Shown: in pieces, positions 6,434-13,022 of the stretch
Layout of the letters: each line of letters opens with the position of its first letter
How positions within the stretch are numbered: position 1 is the first letter of the stretch
From: DATAFO01 sp046728015
Lineage (GTDB): Bacteria; Actinomycetota; Thermoleophilia; Solirubrobacterales; 70-9
DNA: 18,135 bases
Assembly (NCBI GenBank): GCA_046728015.1
Contig: JBKPDQ010000077.1
Location: 1-18,135, forward strand
Direction of reading: 5' to 3'
Notes under the pieces: generated by a model
The model's database searches: none
What the model was told of the DNA's origin: nothing
Seen by the model: the letters and a program-made list of their open reading frames with translations, nothing else
Made by a program: the position numbers and the translations under genes

Positions 6434-7027
6434 CTAAGCCGGTGTCGGATCGCCGGCGCGCGCCCGCCACGCCCGCCCGATCTCTCGCATCAGCGGCGGA
6501 TAGACGATCAGGTGCCGGAACGGCCTGATCGCGGCCATGTAAGCGGTCCCGAGTAGCCCGTTCGGCTTCACCAAGACGGCCATCTGCCCGCGGTAGCCGT
6601 CGGTCTGGTCAGGGACCCAGCCGATGTGCATCACCCCGTGAACGGTCCGGTTGACGATCTCCGCCGCAAACTCGTCGGCGAGCAGGTAGAGCGAGGAGAA
6701 GGGAAGCCGGTCGAAGTCCGGGCCCGGGGCCTCGCGCAGATCGGCGGGCAACCGGTCGCGCAGCGTCGGCCGCTGCGCGCCGTGGCGCGCGCCCGCGTCA
6801 TCCCAACCCAGCAGCTCCCCGACCTGCCACCGGATCGCGAACAGCGCCCGGGCGGCGCGGGAGGGGTTCGTCGAGGTGTCGCCGGCGGTGATCTGCTGCA
6901 CCAGCCGGGGGAGATCCTCCGGACTCCCTGGCGTTGGCAGCGCCCACACATCCTCGAGCCGGAAATCGCGCGTGAGCTCGTGGATCCGCCAGGGCCGGGA
7001 AGTGTGCGCGCTGTTCGGGAGCCTCAC
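6434..7027 (-). CDS. Single-domain DUF2867-type protein
   Basis: The 197-residue protein is clearly paralogous to the first half of the product at 2581-3663: RLPNSAH, SRPWRIHELTRDF, LEDVWALPTPG, VMHIGWVPD, QMAVLVKPNG and AYMAAIRPFRHLIVYP align along their length. The GTG at 7027 is chosen because it aligns with that protein's ATG. Upstream in-frame starts, including an ATG at 7093, would run through the operator at 7061-7084. It lacks the second domain of its paralog. It is divergent from the alpha/beta hydrolase gene with 64 bases between, so the two are probably co-regulated. Its function is unknown. Confidence 0.8.
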   Translation of the reverse strand: MRLPNSAHTSRPWRIHELTRDFRLEDVWALPTPGSPEDLPRLVQQITAGDTSTNPSRAARALFAIRWQVGELLGWDDAGARHGAQRPTLRDRLPADLREAPGPDFDRLPFSSLYLLADEFAAEIVNRTVHGVMHIGWVPDQTDGYRGQMAVLVKPNGLLGTAYMAAIRPFRHLIVYPPLMREIGRAWRARAGDPTPA

Positions 7028-7055
7028 GATCGACGCGGCTTCATTACGCCTCGGC

Positions 7056-7084
7056 GCGACATAGTAGAGGACATCCTCTACTAT
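7056..7084. promoter_or_regulatory. Divergent promoter with a near-perfect 24-bp operator (site 1 of 4)
   Basis: Arms ATAGTAGAGGA (7061-7071) and TCCTCTACTAT (7074-7084) flank CA. The core is TAGA-N8-TCTA (7065-7080). The plus-strand -35 GCGACA (7056-7061) and -10 TACTAT (7079-7084) with 17-bp spacing predict a start near the ATG at 7092, that is a leaderless mRNA. The minus-strand -10 TACTAT (7066-7061) is the other arm. Confidence 0.75.
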
Positions 7085-7091
7085 CTTAGCC

Positions 7092-7940
7092 ATGTCCCGG
7101 CTCGAGCTCTCGGCCGGCGCGATCGAGTACCGCGACACAGGCGGGGCGGGGCGCCTGCTGGTGCTTCTGCACGGTGTCCTCATGGACGGCGGGCAATGGC
7201 GCGAGGTCGTCTCGCACCTCACCCCGGAGTACCGCTGCATCCTGCCGACCCTCCCGTTGGGCGGGCACCGCCTCCCGATGAAGCCCGGCGCCGACCTCTC
7301 CCTCGCCGGCCAGGCGCGGCTGCTCGCCGAGTTCCTCGAGAAGCTCGGCCTGCACGACGCGACGCTCGCCTTCAACGACTGGGCCGCGCCTCAGATCCTG
7401 ATCGCCGAGGGCCTGACAGCCCGGATCTCGGGGCTGATCCTCGTCGCCTGCGAGACCGCAGGGAACTACCCACCGGGACTCCCGGGCAAGAACCTGGCCT
7501 TGCTGGGATCGATCCCCGGCGGGCTTCGCCTCGCGCTGGGCGCCATGAGGCTGCCGGCACTCCGGAGGACTCCCTTCACCTTCGGGTGGATGGCCAAGCA
7601 CGGAATGCCAGCTGATCTCGTCGAGCAGTGGCTGAGTGGCCCGTGGAGCGACCCGGCGATCCTTCGAGACGCTCGGCGCTACATCCGCGGCACCCGGGAG
7701 GGTCGGCGCAGGCTGGTCGCGGCGACGCGCGAGCTCGGGCGTTTCGGCGGCCCCGTGACGGTCGTCTGGGCAGCCGAGGACCGAGTCATGCCGATGAGCG
7801 AGGGCGAGGCGTTGGCCGCCGCCTTCCCGAGGTCTCGGATGGTGATCGTCGAGGACAGCTATGTGCTCGTGCCGCTCGACCAGCCACGGCGGCTCGCCGA
7901 GATCATCGATGCCCACATGAACTGGTCGGACGCTGAATGA
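7092..7940 (+). CDS. Alpha/beta-hydrolase-fold protein with Asp nucleophile position
   Basis: The 282-residue protein has LLHGVLMDGGQW (HG oxyanion region, 27-28), a nucleophile elbow LAFNDWAAP with Asp96, and VVWAAEDRVMP with an acid at Asp230. An Asp in the elbow places it with haloalkane-dehalogenase or epoxide-hydrolase-like members rather than Ser esterases. Where the catalytic His is expected, the sequence reads EDSYVLVPLDQP (Tyr257), so the canonical triad is incomplete. CETAGNYPPGLPG is typical of this uncharacterised actinobacterial group. No signal peptide is seen, so it is cytoplasmic. There is no Shine-Dalgarno; the start is probably leaderless and controlled by the operator at 7061-7084. 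The substrate is unknown. Confidence 0.8.
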   Translation: MSRLELSAGAIEYRDTGGAGRLLVLLHGVLMDGGQWREVVSHLTPEYRCILPTLPLGGHRLPMKPGADLSLAGQARLLAEFLEKLGLHDATLAFNDWAAPQILIAEGLTARISGLILVACETAGNYPPGLPGKNLALLGSIPGGLRLALGAMRLPALRRTPFTFGWMAKHGMPADLVEQWLSGPWSDPAILRDARRYIRGTREGRRRLVAATRELGRFGGPVTVVWAAEDRVMPMSEGEALAAAFPRSRMVIVEDSYVLVPLDQPRRLAEIIDAHMNWSDAE

Positions 7941-7981
7941 ACCGCCACGTCGGGCGGGCATGTCCTCCTGCACCCAAGCCG

Positions 7982-8004
7982 TTATAGAATTTGTACTCTA
8001 TAAT
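7982..8004 (+). promoter_or_regulatory. Promoter and operator of the NTF2-like gene (site 2 of 4)
   Basis: TTATAGA (7982-7988) and TCTATAA (7997-8003) are perfect inverted arms around 8 bases. The right arm contains a consensus -10 box TATAAT (7999-8004). The core TAGA-N8-TCTA is at 7985-8000. It lies 51 bases before the ATG at 8056, and a bound repressor would cover the -10. Confidence 0.75.
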
Positions 8005-8055
8005 GCCTCCCGACTAGGGATCCGCCAAGGGTCCGCCCGTGAGATCGGAGTCCCC

Positions 8056-8508
8056 ATGACCAACGCAGAGGTCGTCTTGGCCGTCATCCGCGCCGTCCAG
8101 GAACGAGACGCAGAGGCGCTATTCGCGCTCTACCACGATGATGTCGAGCTCCACGACGCGCCCTCGCTTCCGTACCCGTACACGGCTCGCGGCAAGGCCG
8201 CTATGCGCGACCAGCTTGAATCAGCGCCTGAGACGACCTGGCTGGGAACCTGGGGCCCGCTGCAGCCGACGGAGGAGGAGCGGCGGATGGACCCGCGAGT
8301 CGTGGCAACCGACGGGGATGAGGTGATCGTGCTCTACACCACGCGCGCCTTGGCGCCCGATGGCGAGCGCTACGAGTCACCCGTGCTGGGTCTCTACGAG
8401 GTGCGCGACGGCAAGCTCGCTCGCGCACAGATGTTCCACTACGACACCGCCGCGATCCTTGCGTTCCTCGAGCGGGCCGCCAGGGCCGCACAAGCTAGAG
8501 CCGCCTAG
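8056..8508 (+). CDS. NTF2/SnoaL-like protein
   Basis: The 150-residue protein has the NTF2-like pattern: an N-terminal helix (NAEVVLAVIRAVQERDAEAL), the FALYHDDVELHD strand, YPYTARGKAAM, and late strands VVATDGDEVIVLYTTRA and VLGLYEVRDGKLARAQMFHYD. Family members are cone-shaped small-ligand pockets that act as isomerases, cyclases, hydrolases or binders; the reaction cannot be assigned. ATG 8056 has GGAG at 8047-8050. An earlier in-frame start near 7960 would translate the promoter/operator. The tautomerase gene follows 88 bases downstream, probably in the same transcript. Confidence 0.8.
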   Translation: MTNAEVVLAVIRAVQERDAEALFALYHDDVELHDAPSLPYPYTARGKAAMRDQLESAPETTWLGTWGPLQPTEEERRMDPRVVATDGDEVIVLYTTRALAPDGERYESPVLGLYEVRDGKLARAQMFHYDTAAILAFLERAARAAQARAA

Positions 8509-8596
8509 CTGGGAGAACTCGTCGACTTCGTTCGGAAGCATGCGCGCGGTGAGCGTTGCAGAGCGCATTCAGCAGTCCATCACTGGAGGTCCTGTC

Positions 8597-9124
8597 GTGC
8601 CGATGATTGAGATCACAACGACCAAAGGGGCATTGGACGACGCCGCCAAGCAGCGACTCGCCGGCGAGCTGTCGACGCTCGTCCTGGCGCTCGAGGCCGC
8701 GCCCATGGCCGATTTCGGCGATGCTGAGCACATGCAGGCGCTTGCGTGGTGCTTCGTCAACGAGCAGGAGGTGTTCGTCGGCGGCCAGGTCCCAGCGAAA
8801 CCGATCTACCGCGTAACCGTCACACTCCCCGAAGGTGCGCCGGGCCTATTCGGTCCGCTTGCGGGGCGGGGGCGCGAGAAGCTCATCAAACGCGTCACCG
8901 CGGCGGTTCTGACCGCGGAGGGCAGCGAGAACTCGATGGTCGAGGCCCACCGCGTCTGGGTTCACCTGCGCCAGATCACCGACGGCCACTGGGGAGGGTT
9001 CGGCGAAGTCTGCACCGTGGCCGACGCGACGGCCTACGGGTTGAACGCCGACGAGCCAGGAAGCAGGACTGACCGCATGCGTCAGGCAGCACTGGAATCC
9101 GTCGCTGCCATCACCGCGGGGTAG
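8597..9124 (+). CDS. Tautomerase-superfamily protein with N-terminal catalytic proline
   Basis: The 175-residue product begins (f)M-P-M-I-E-I-T-T. The GTG at 8597 is chosen over ATG 8603 because it places Pro directly after the initiator, giving the Pro1 general base of the superfamily after Met removal. TGGAGGT (8584-8590) precedes it by 6 bases. The length and the two halves (8603-8800; a second near HRVWVHLRQITDGHWGGFGEV) fit a fused-dimer member such as MIF/MSAD-like enzymes rather than the 60-70-residue 4-oxalocrotonate tautomerases. It would catalyse keto-enol tautomerisation, dehalogenation or hydration of a small carboxylate; which one is unknown. It converges with the TetR gene at 9171. 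Confidence 0.78.
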   Translation: MPMIEITTTKGALDDAAKQRLAGELSTLVLALEAAPMADFGDAEHMQALAWCFVNEQEVFVGGQVPAKPIYRVTVTLPEGAPGLFGPLAGRGREKLIKRVTAAVLTAEGSENSMVEAHRVWVHLRQITDGHWGGFGEVCTVADATAYGLNADEPGSRTDRMRQAALESVAAITAG

Positions 9125-9176
9125 CTCATCGCCAAGCCCGCCGTCGTCGCGATCGAGGCGACGATCGTGGCTACCC
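9119..9176. terminator. Bidirectional hairpin between convergent tautomerase and TetR genes
   Basis: Outer arms GGGTAGC (9119-9125) and GCTACCC (9170-9176) contain the TAG stop codons of both genes. Inside lies a perfect hairpin, TCGTCGC (9144-9150) / GCGACGA (9158-9164), with a 7-base loop. There is no T-tract. It is suited to ending transcription from both sides. Confidence 0.45.
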
Positions 9177-9785
9177 GCGTTCCCCGGGCCGGCGCTCCCC
9201 ATCGCCGAGCACCGCGTTCACCGCGCGTGCGAGATCGTCTCGCAGCCCGGCTGGCAGCTTGCTGCCCGTGATCAGGTAGCGACGTACGGCCCCGTAGGGG
9301 AGATCGAAGACGGCAAGCAGGGTGCGGCTCACCGCCGCTCGTGTCGGTCGGCCGTAGAGCCGCCGAGCGAGCGCGACGACTGCCGCCTGGACCGGGCGGT
9401 TGAGCTCTTCGAGCTCCTCGGCGAGCTGCCCGGTCGGTGCTGTGCGGATCAGGTCTTCGCGCCGGAAGGAGACGAGCAAGCGGGCATCTGCGGGCTCCTG
9501 TTCACAGAATTCCAGAATCGACTGCGCCGCCGCGAGAGCCGCGGTGCGGGGATCCTCATGCTCGAGCGCCGCCAGGAACGACGCCTGGGAGCGGTATACG
9601 GCGCGGATCCAGAGCCGAGTGAGAAGGCCGTCGCGTGAGCCGAACCGGTGGTAGATCGAGCCGGTTGGCGCACCGCTCAGCCCGGCGATCGCCTCGACCG
9701 TGGCACTCCCCGAGCCGCTCTCGAGCAGGAGATCGCGTGCTGCGTCGAGCATCGTGTCCGAGTGATGCACCTGTGGCCGTGGCAC
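9171..9785 (-). CDS. TetR/AcrR-family transcriptional regulator
   Basis: The 204-residue protein starts MPRPQVHHSDTMLDAARDLL. Its HTH is at about 29-48 (TVEAIAGLSGAPTGSIYHRFG), followed by SRDGLLTRLWI and a helical ligand domain. GTG 9785 lies 10 bases after the stop of the nuclease-like gene, so it is the last gene of the operon 11702-9171, whose promoter carries operator site 3. This makes it the best candidate to bind the four AGA-N8-TCT sites, including its own promoter. That assignment is inference from position, and the AGA-N8-TCT spacing would also suit a PadR-type protein, none of which is encoded in the window. Confidence 0.88.
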   Translation of the reverse strand: MPRPQVHHSDTMLDAARDLLLESGSGSATVEAIAGLSGAPTGSIYHRFGSRDGLLTRLWIRAVYRSQASFLAALEHEDPRTAALAAAQSILEFCEQEPADARLLVSFRREDLIRTAPTGQLAEELEELNRPVQAAVVALARRLYGRPTRAAVSRTLLAVFDLPYGAVRRYLITGSKLPAGLRDDLARAVNAVLGDGERRPGERG

Positions 9786-9795
9786 GTGGGGAACA

Positions 9796-10650
9796 CTAGA
9801 GCAGCCGTTCTACTCCCAGCTTCACGAGCAGGCCGGCGTGGTCCGAGGACCAGACGCCTCGGACCGGCCGGTGACCGAGGCGCTCCACCGAGGTGACCCG
9901 ACCTCGTCCGTCGCGCGGAGGGCCGACGAGGACGTAGTCGATGCGCGCGCTCGGCTCCATCGTCGCGGCGACATGCGGGTTCGCGCGGTCCCAGGTCCAC
10001 GGGATCGCGTCCGTCTCGGCGTAGCGCCAGGCGTCGACGAGCACGAAGCCCGGACGGGCCGGCGGCGTCTTATGACCGCCGAGCAAGCGGACCTCGTCCG
10101 AGTCGGGCTCGGCGTTCAGGTCCCCTGTCAGCACCACCGGGAAGTCGTGGACATCGTGCGCCGCCAGGAGTCCGACGAGTTCCCTGACCTGAGCGATGCG
10201 GCTGGCCGAGTCCCAGGGGGCCGATGTCAGCTGGGTGGTCGCGAACGGGACCCGGCCGGCAGGCGCGTGCACGATCACGAGGACGGCCGTCCGCGCATCG
10301 TCACCGCTGTCGCCTGCAGGCAACCGCAGCTCCACCGTTTCGGAGATCGGCCATCGGCTCAGGACGGCGTTGCCGATCACGGCTGCCGGCTCGCCTGCGC
10401 GCTGCTGCCACCGCTCCGGGAACGGGGAAGGGTTCCAAGCCCAATGCATCCCCAGCTCAGCCGCAATCTCACCAGCGAGATTTGCGCTGTCATCGGCCCA
10501 GACCTCCTGCAGTCCACAGATGTCCGGGCTCGCTTCGAGCAGAACCGAACGTATCGCTGCTGCTCGATCACGCCACCGGCCGAAGCGCCACCATAGGTTC
10601 CAGGTGACCACCCGAATACAGACCGGTTCCGCTGCGGCCGCTGTGCTCAC
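9796..10650 (-). CDS. Endonuclease/exonuclease/phosphatase (EEP) family protein
   Basis: The 284-residue protein carries the EEP motifs in order: VVTWNLW (14-20), GLQEVW (Glu49, metal ligand), GDLNAEPDSDE (Asp177, Asn179), RIDYVLV (Asp238) and SSDHAGL (Asp270, His271). The FATTQL segment (136-141) has Gln where relatives usually have the His of THL. The family hydrolyses phosphodiesters or phosphomonoesters with Mg2+, on substrates from DNA to sphingomyelin or phosphoinositides. No signal peptide is visible, so it appears cytoplasmic. GTG 10650 overlaps the upstream stop by four bases (GTGA), indicating translational coupling to the membrane-CMD gene; the TetR gene follows. The substrate is unknown. 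Confidence 0.85.
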   Translation of the reverse strand: MSTAAAAEPVCIRVVTWNLWWRFGRWRDRAAAIRSVLLEASPDICGLQEVWADDSANLAGEIAAELGMHWAWNPSPFPERWQQRAGEPAAVIGNAVLSRWPISETVELRLPAGDSGDDARTAVLVIVHAPAGRVPFATTQLTSAPWDSASRIAQVRELVGLLAAHDVHDFPVVLTGDLNAEPDSDEVRLLGGHKTPPARPGFVLVDAWRYAETDAIPWTWDRANPHVAATMEPSARIDYVLVGPPRDGRGRVTSVERLGHRPVRGVWSSDHAGLLVKLGVERLL

Positions 10651-11702
10651 GTGCTGGGTGCTTCAGGAGGGAGGCAGAAGGCGCCCTCGGAGAACCCCTG
10701 GGCCTCGATGCCGAGTGCCCAGTTGAAGCGCGCCCGGTAGTTCTCGAGCGCGATGATGCTTGTCAGCTCGACCAGCTGGGCCTCATCGAAGTGTTCGCGT
10801 AGACGGTCGAAGAGCACATCCGAGACGGCGACGGGACTCCGCGACATACCGGTTGCGTAGTCGAGGACGACCTTCTCGAGCTCGGTGAACCGCGAGCTGC
10901 GCTGATATGTCGGGAGCTCACGCAGCTCCGCTTCGCCGACTGCGACCTCGGCACTGGTCGAGGATCCGAAATCGAGACACCATTCGCAGCCGCAGATCAT
11001 CCCCGCCCGCAGCTCCGCGAGATGCTTGAGGCGCGCCGAGACCAGCCGCGACCGTTCCGAGGCCAACTCGAGCGCGGCGCTGCCGGCCATCAGCTTCGGG
11101 TGATGTGCGAAGACCCGCATCGGCTCCATCACCGCGCCGTACCGTCTGCGCGACTCCCTGAAGCTGACGCGAATCAGAAGATTCCGAGTGTCGTCGGAGA
11201 TTCCGCTGATGCGCCCGGAGTCGGTGCGGTTTGCCGAGGGCTCGCGCGCGCGGCTGGTGGCCGGTCGGCGGCGCGCAGCCGCGGCGAGCACCCAGATCGG
11301 TAACAGCACGGTGCCGGTCAAGACGACCGCGTTGGCGATCGCGTCGGAGGCTGGGAACGGATCGAGGTTGAACCCGTGGTAGATCGCGTGGGGGAGCGCG
11401 AACACAAGCCAGGAGGCGCACGCGATGACCACCGTCGCCCTGCTCATGGCCACGGCGGCGCCGACGAACAGCCCGGCCGTCGCCAGGTAAAGCCCTCCGA
11501 CGTCACGCATCAGGTGTTCGTTGTAGGCGGGGAGAAGCTCGACCCAGCCTCTGCCGAACGGGAACTCGGTATAGAACGACCGCGGTGCGAGTAGCGCCCA
11601 CAGGCCGTTGATCAGCTGCGCCGCTCCAAACGCCGCCAGCACAACCCGCACGAGGCCGTGATGTCTGAAGAGGGCCGGGCGATTGTGCGAAGCCTCGCTC
11701 AT
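10647..11702 (-). CDS. Fusion of a four-helix membrane domain with a carboxymuconolactone-decarboxylase (CMD/AhpD-like) domain
   Basis: The protein has 351 residues. Residues 17-143 contain four likely membrane helices (about 17-39, 69-86, 90-108, 121-143) with the motif ALLAPRSFYTEFPFGRGW, seen in small actinobacterial membrane proteins. A polar linker follows (145-172). Residues 175-345 are CMD-like: YGAVMEPMRVFAHHP, ELASERSRLVSARLKHLAELRA, MICGCEWCLDFGS (Cys239, Cys242), then LENYRARFNWALGIEAQGFSEG. The CxxC could act in thiol redox chemistry as in AhpD, although the His after the CxxC is replaced by Gly. The gene leads an operon with the EEP and TetR genes and is divergent from the SnoaL gene at 11742, under operator site 3. 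The start is near-leaderless: TATAAG on the minus strand (11717-11712) lies just ahead. Confidence 0.82.
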   Translation of the reverse strand: MSEASHNRPALFRHHGLVRVVLAAFGAAQLINGLWALLAPRSFYTEFPFGRGWVELLPAYNEHLMRDVGGLYLATAGLFVGAAVAMSRATVVIACASWLVFALPHAIYHGFNLDPFPASDAIANAVVLTGTVLLPIWVLAAAARRRPATSRAREPSANRTDSGRISGISDDTRNLLIRVSFRESRRRYGAVMEPMRVFAHHPKLMAGSAALELASERSRLVSARLKHLAELRAGMICGCEWCLDFGSSTSAEVAVGEAELRELPTYQRSSRFTELEKVVLDYATGMSRSPVAVSDVLFDRLREHFDEAQLVELTSIIALENYRARFNWALGIEAQGFSEGAFCLPPEAPST

Positions 11703-11711
11703 GCCGCTACT

Positions 11712-11738
11712 CTTATATCAGAGGAGAGATTCTAATAT
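11712..11738. promoter_or_regulatory. Divergent promoter and operator (site 3 of 4)
   Basis: The core CAGA-N8-TCTA occupies 11719-11734, flanked by TAT and ATA in an imperfect palindrome. The minus-strand -10-like TATAAG (11717-11712) faces the membrane-CMD gene, and TAATAT (11733-11738) lies against the SnoaL start at 11742. Only 39 bases separate the two start codons, so one bound dimer would affect both genes. Confidence 0.65.
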
Positions 11739-11741
11739 CGC

Positions 11742-12167
11742 ATGGATCGGGACATCGCAATCGAATCCCTGAGCCGGCTGCACGCGGCACAGCAGGCCTT
11801 TTATGCGGGCGGGCCGCCGGCGCCCGTCCGCGAAATGCTCGCCGACGACATCGTCTGGCGAGTACCCGGAGAGAACCCGATCGCTGGCATCTACACCGGC
11901 ATCGACGCCGTCATGGAGTACTTCGCTCGGCGACGCGACCTCGCCGCCCGGACCTTCAGGATGCATCCCGGTGAGCTCCTCGTCGGAGACGGCGAGCACG
12001 CCGCGATGCTGACCGACGGCACAGCCCTCCTCCACGGAGTCGAGCAGAGCTGGTCGACCGTCGGTCTCTACCGCTTTCGCGGCGACCGGATCGCCGCCTG
12101 CTGGCTGCTTCCGCTCGACCTCGCGCGGTTTGACCGGATCTGGGCCGCTCCGCCGGGATCACGTTGA
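11742..12167 (+). CDS. SnoaL/NTF2-like protein
   Basis: The 141-residue protein shows the SnoaL-like order: a helix (IAIESLSRLHAAQQAFYAG), REMLADDIVWRVPGENPIAGIYTGIDAVMEYFARR, then strands LLVGDGEHAAMLTDGTA and STVGLYRFRGDRIAACWLLPLD, ending FDRIWA. IVWRVPGxNPIAGxYxGxDAVxxYF is characteristic of a large actinobacterial group of uncharacterised members. It probably binds or isomerises a small ligand. ATG 11742 is immediately downstream of operator site 3. The stop overlaps the next start (TTGA), so the gene is probably translationally coupled to the methyltransferase. Confidence 0.8.
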   Translation: MDRDIAIESLSRLHAAQQAFYAGGPPAPVREMLADDIVWRVPGENPIAGIYTGIDAVMEYFARRRDLAARTFRMHPGELLVGDGEHAAMLTDGTALLHGVEQSWSTVGLYRFRGDRIAACWLLPLDLARFDRIWAAPPGSR

Positions 12168-13012
12168 GGCGCCACACCACCACCCAGCACGGGTCTTCGC
12201 AGGAGTCCACGCCGTCGACGGCCGGCGCGAGCTACGACACCATCGGTCACGGCTACCACGAATTCCGCCGCCCCGACCCACACATCGCCTCGGCGATCCG
12301 GACCGCCCTCGGGGACGCATCGAGCATCGTGAATGTCGGGGCCGGCACCGGCTCATATGAGCCCGACGATCGGGAGTTGATCGCCGTCGAGCCGTCCGCC
12401 GCCATGATCGCCCAGCGGCCCGCCGGCGCCGCTCCGGCGATCCAGGCGGCCGCGGAGGCGCTACCCCTTCCAGATCAGGCGGTCGAAGCCGCAATGGCCG
12501 TGCTCACGCTGCAGCACTGGGAGGACGTCGAGCAGGGTCTCAGTGAGATGCTGCGCGTCGCCAGCAGGCGAACCGTGCTGGCGACGATGGACGTCGAGGT
12601 GCTCGCCGAGCTCTGGGTGGTCCGCGACTACCTGCCGGAAACGCTCAACGCTCATGGCGCCGGCTTCCCGTCGATCGCACGATTGCTCGAGTTGCTCCCC
12701 GGCGCCGCCGTCGCCGCGATCCCGGTCCCCCGCGAGTGCACCGATGGCTTCATGGCCGCGTTCTGGGGAAGGCCCGAGGCCTACCTCGACGCACGCGTGC
12801 GCGCCGCCACCTCGCCGTGGCACCAGCTGCCGCCTGCGGCCGTGACCCGGGCACTCGACCGTCTGCGAAGGGACCTGGCCCACGGCTGGTGGGACCGCCG
12901 TTATGGCCACCTCCGTCAGCAGGCGGAGCTCGACGTCGGGCTGCGGCTGGTCTCCTTGGAGGCGAGCGCCACGCGCATGGCCGGCGTGCAATTTAGAAGT
13001 CCTATTCTATAA
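12164..13012 (+). CDS. Class I SAM-dependent methyltransferase
   Basis: The 282-residue protein has motif I SIVNVGAGTGSYEP at about 54-67, a post-I acidic strand LIAVEPSAAMIAQRP with Glu76, an AEALPLPDQAVEAA segment and the motif IV region AVLTLQHWED at about 113-122. These fit the UbiE/COQ5-like methyltransferase 11 group; the acceptor is unknown. FWGRPEAYLDARVRAATSPW is typical of an actinobacterial subgroup. The TTG start overlaps the SnoaL stop by four bases. The TAA stop falls inside operator site 4, so the gene end and the next promoter overlap. Confidence 0.82.
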   Translation: MRRHTTTQHGSSQESTPSTAGASYDTIGHGYHEFRRPDPHIASAIRTALGDASSIVNVGAGTGSYEPDDRELIAVEPSAAMIAQRPAGAAPAIQAAAEALPLPDQAVEAAMAVLTLQHWEDVEQGLSEMLRVASRRTVLATMDVEVLAELWVVRDYLPETLNAHGAGFPSIARLLELLPGAAVAAIPVPRECTDGFMAAFWGRPEAYLDARVRAATSPWHQLPPAAVTRALDRLRRDLAHGWWDRRYGHLRQQAELDVGLRLVSLEASATRMAGVQFRSPIL

Positions 13013-13013
13013 C
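12992..13013 (+). promoter_or_regulatory. Operator/promoter of a decayed downstream gene (site 4 of 4)
   Basis: TTTAGA (12992-12997), 8 bases, then TCTATA (13006-13011), core TAGA-N8-TCTA at 12994-13009. The right arm holds a -10-like TATAAC (13008-13013), the same placement as in site 2. It overlaps the methyltransferase stop and points toward the PPOX remnant. Confidence 0.6.
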
Positions 13014-13022
13014 CTGCGCGCT

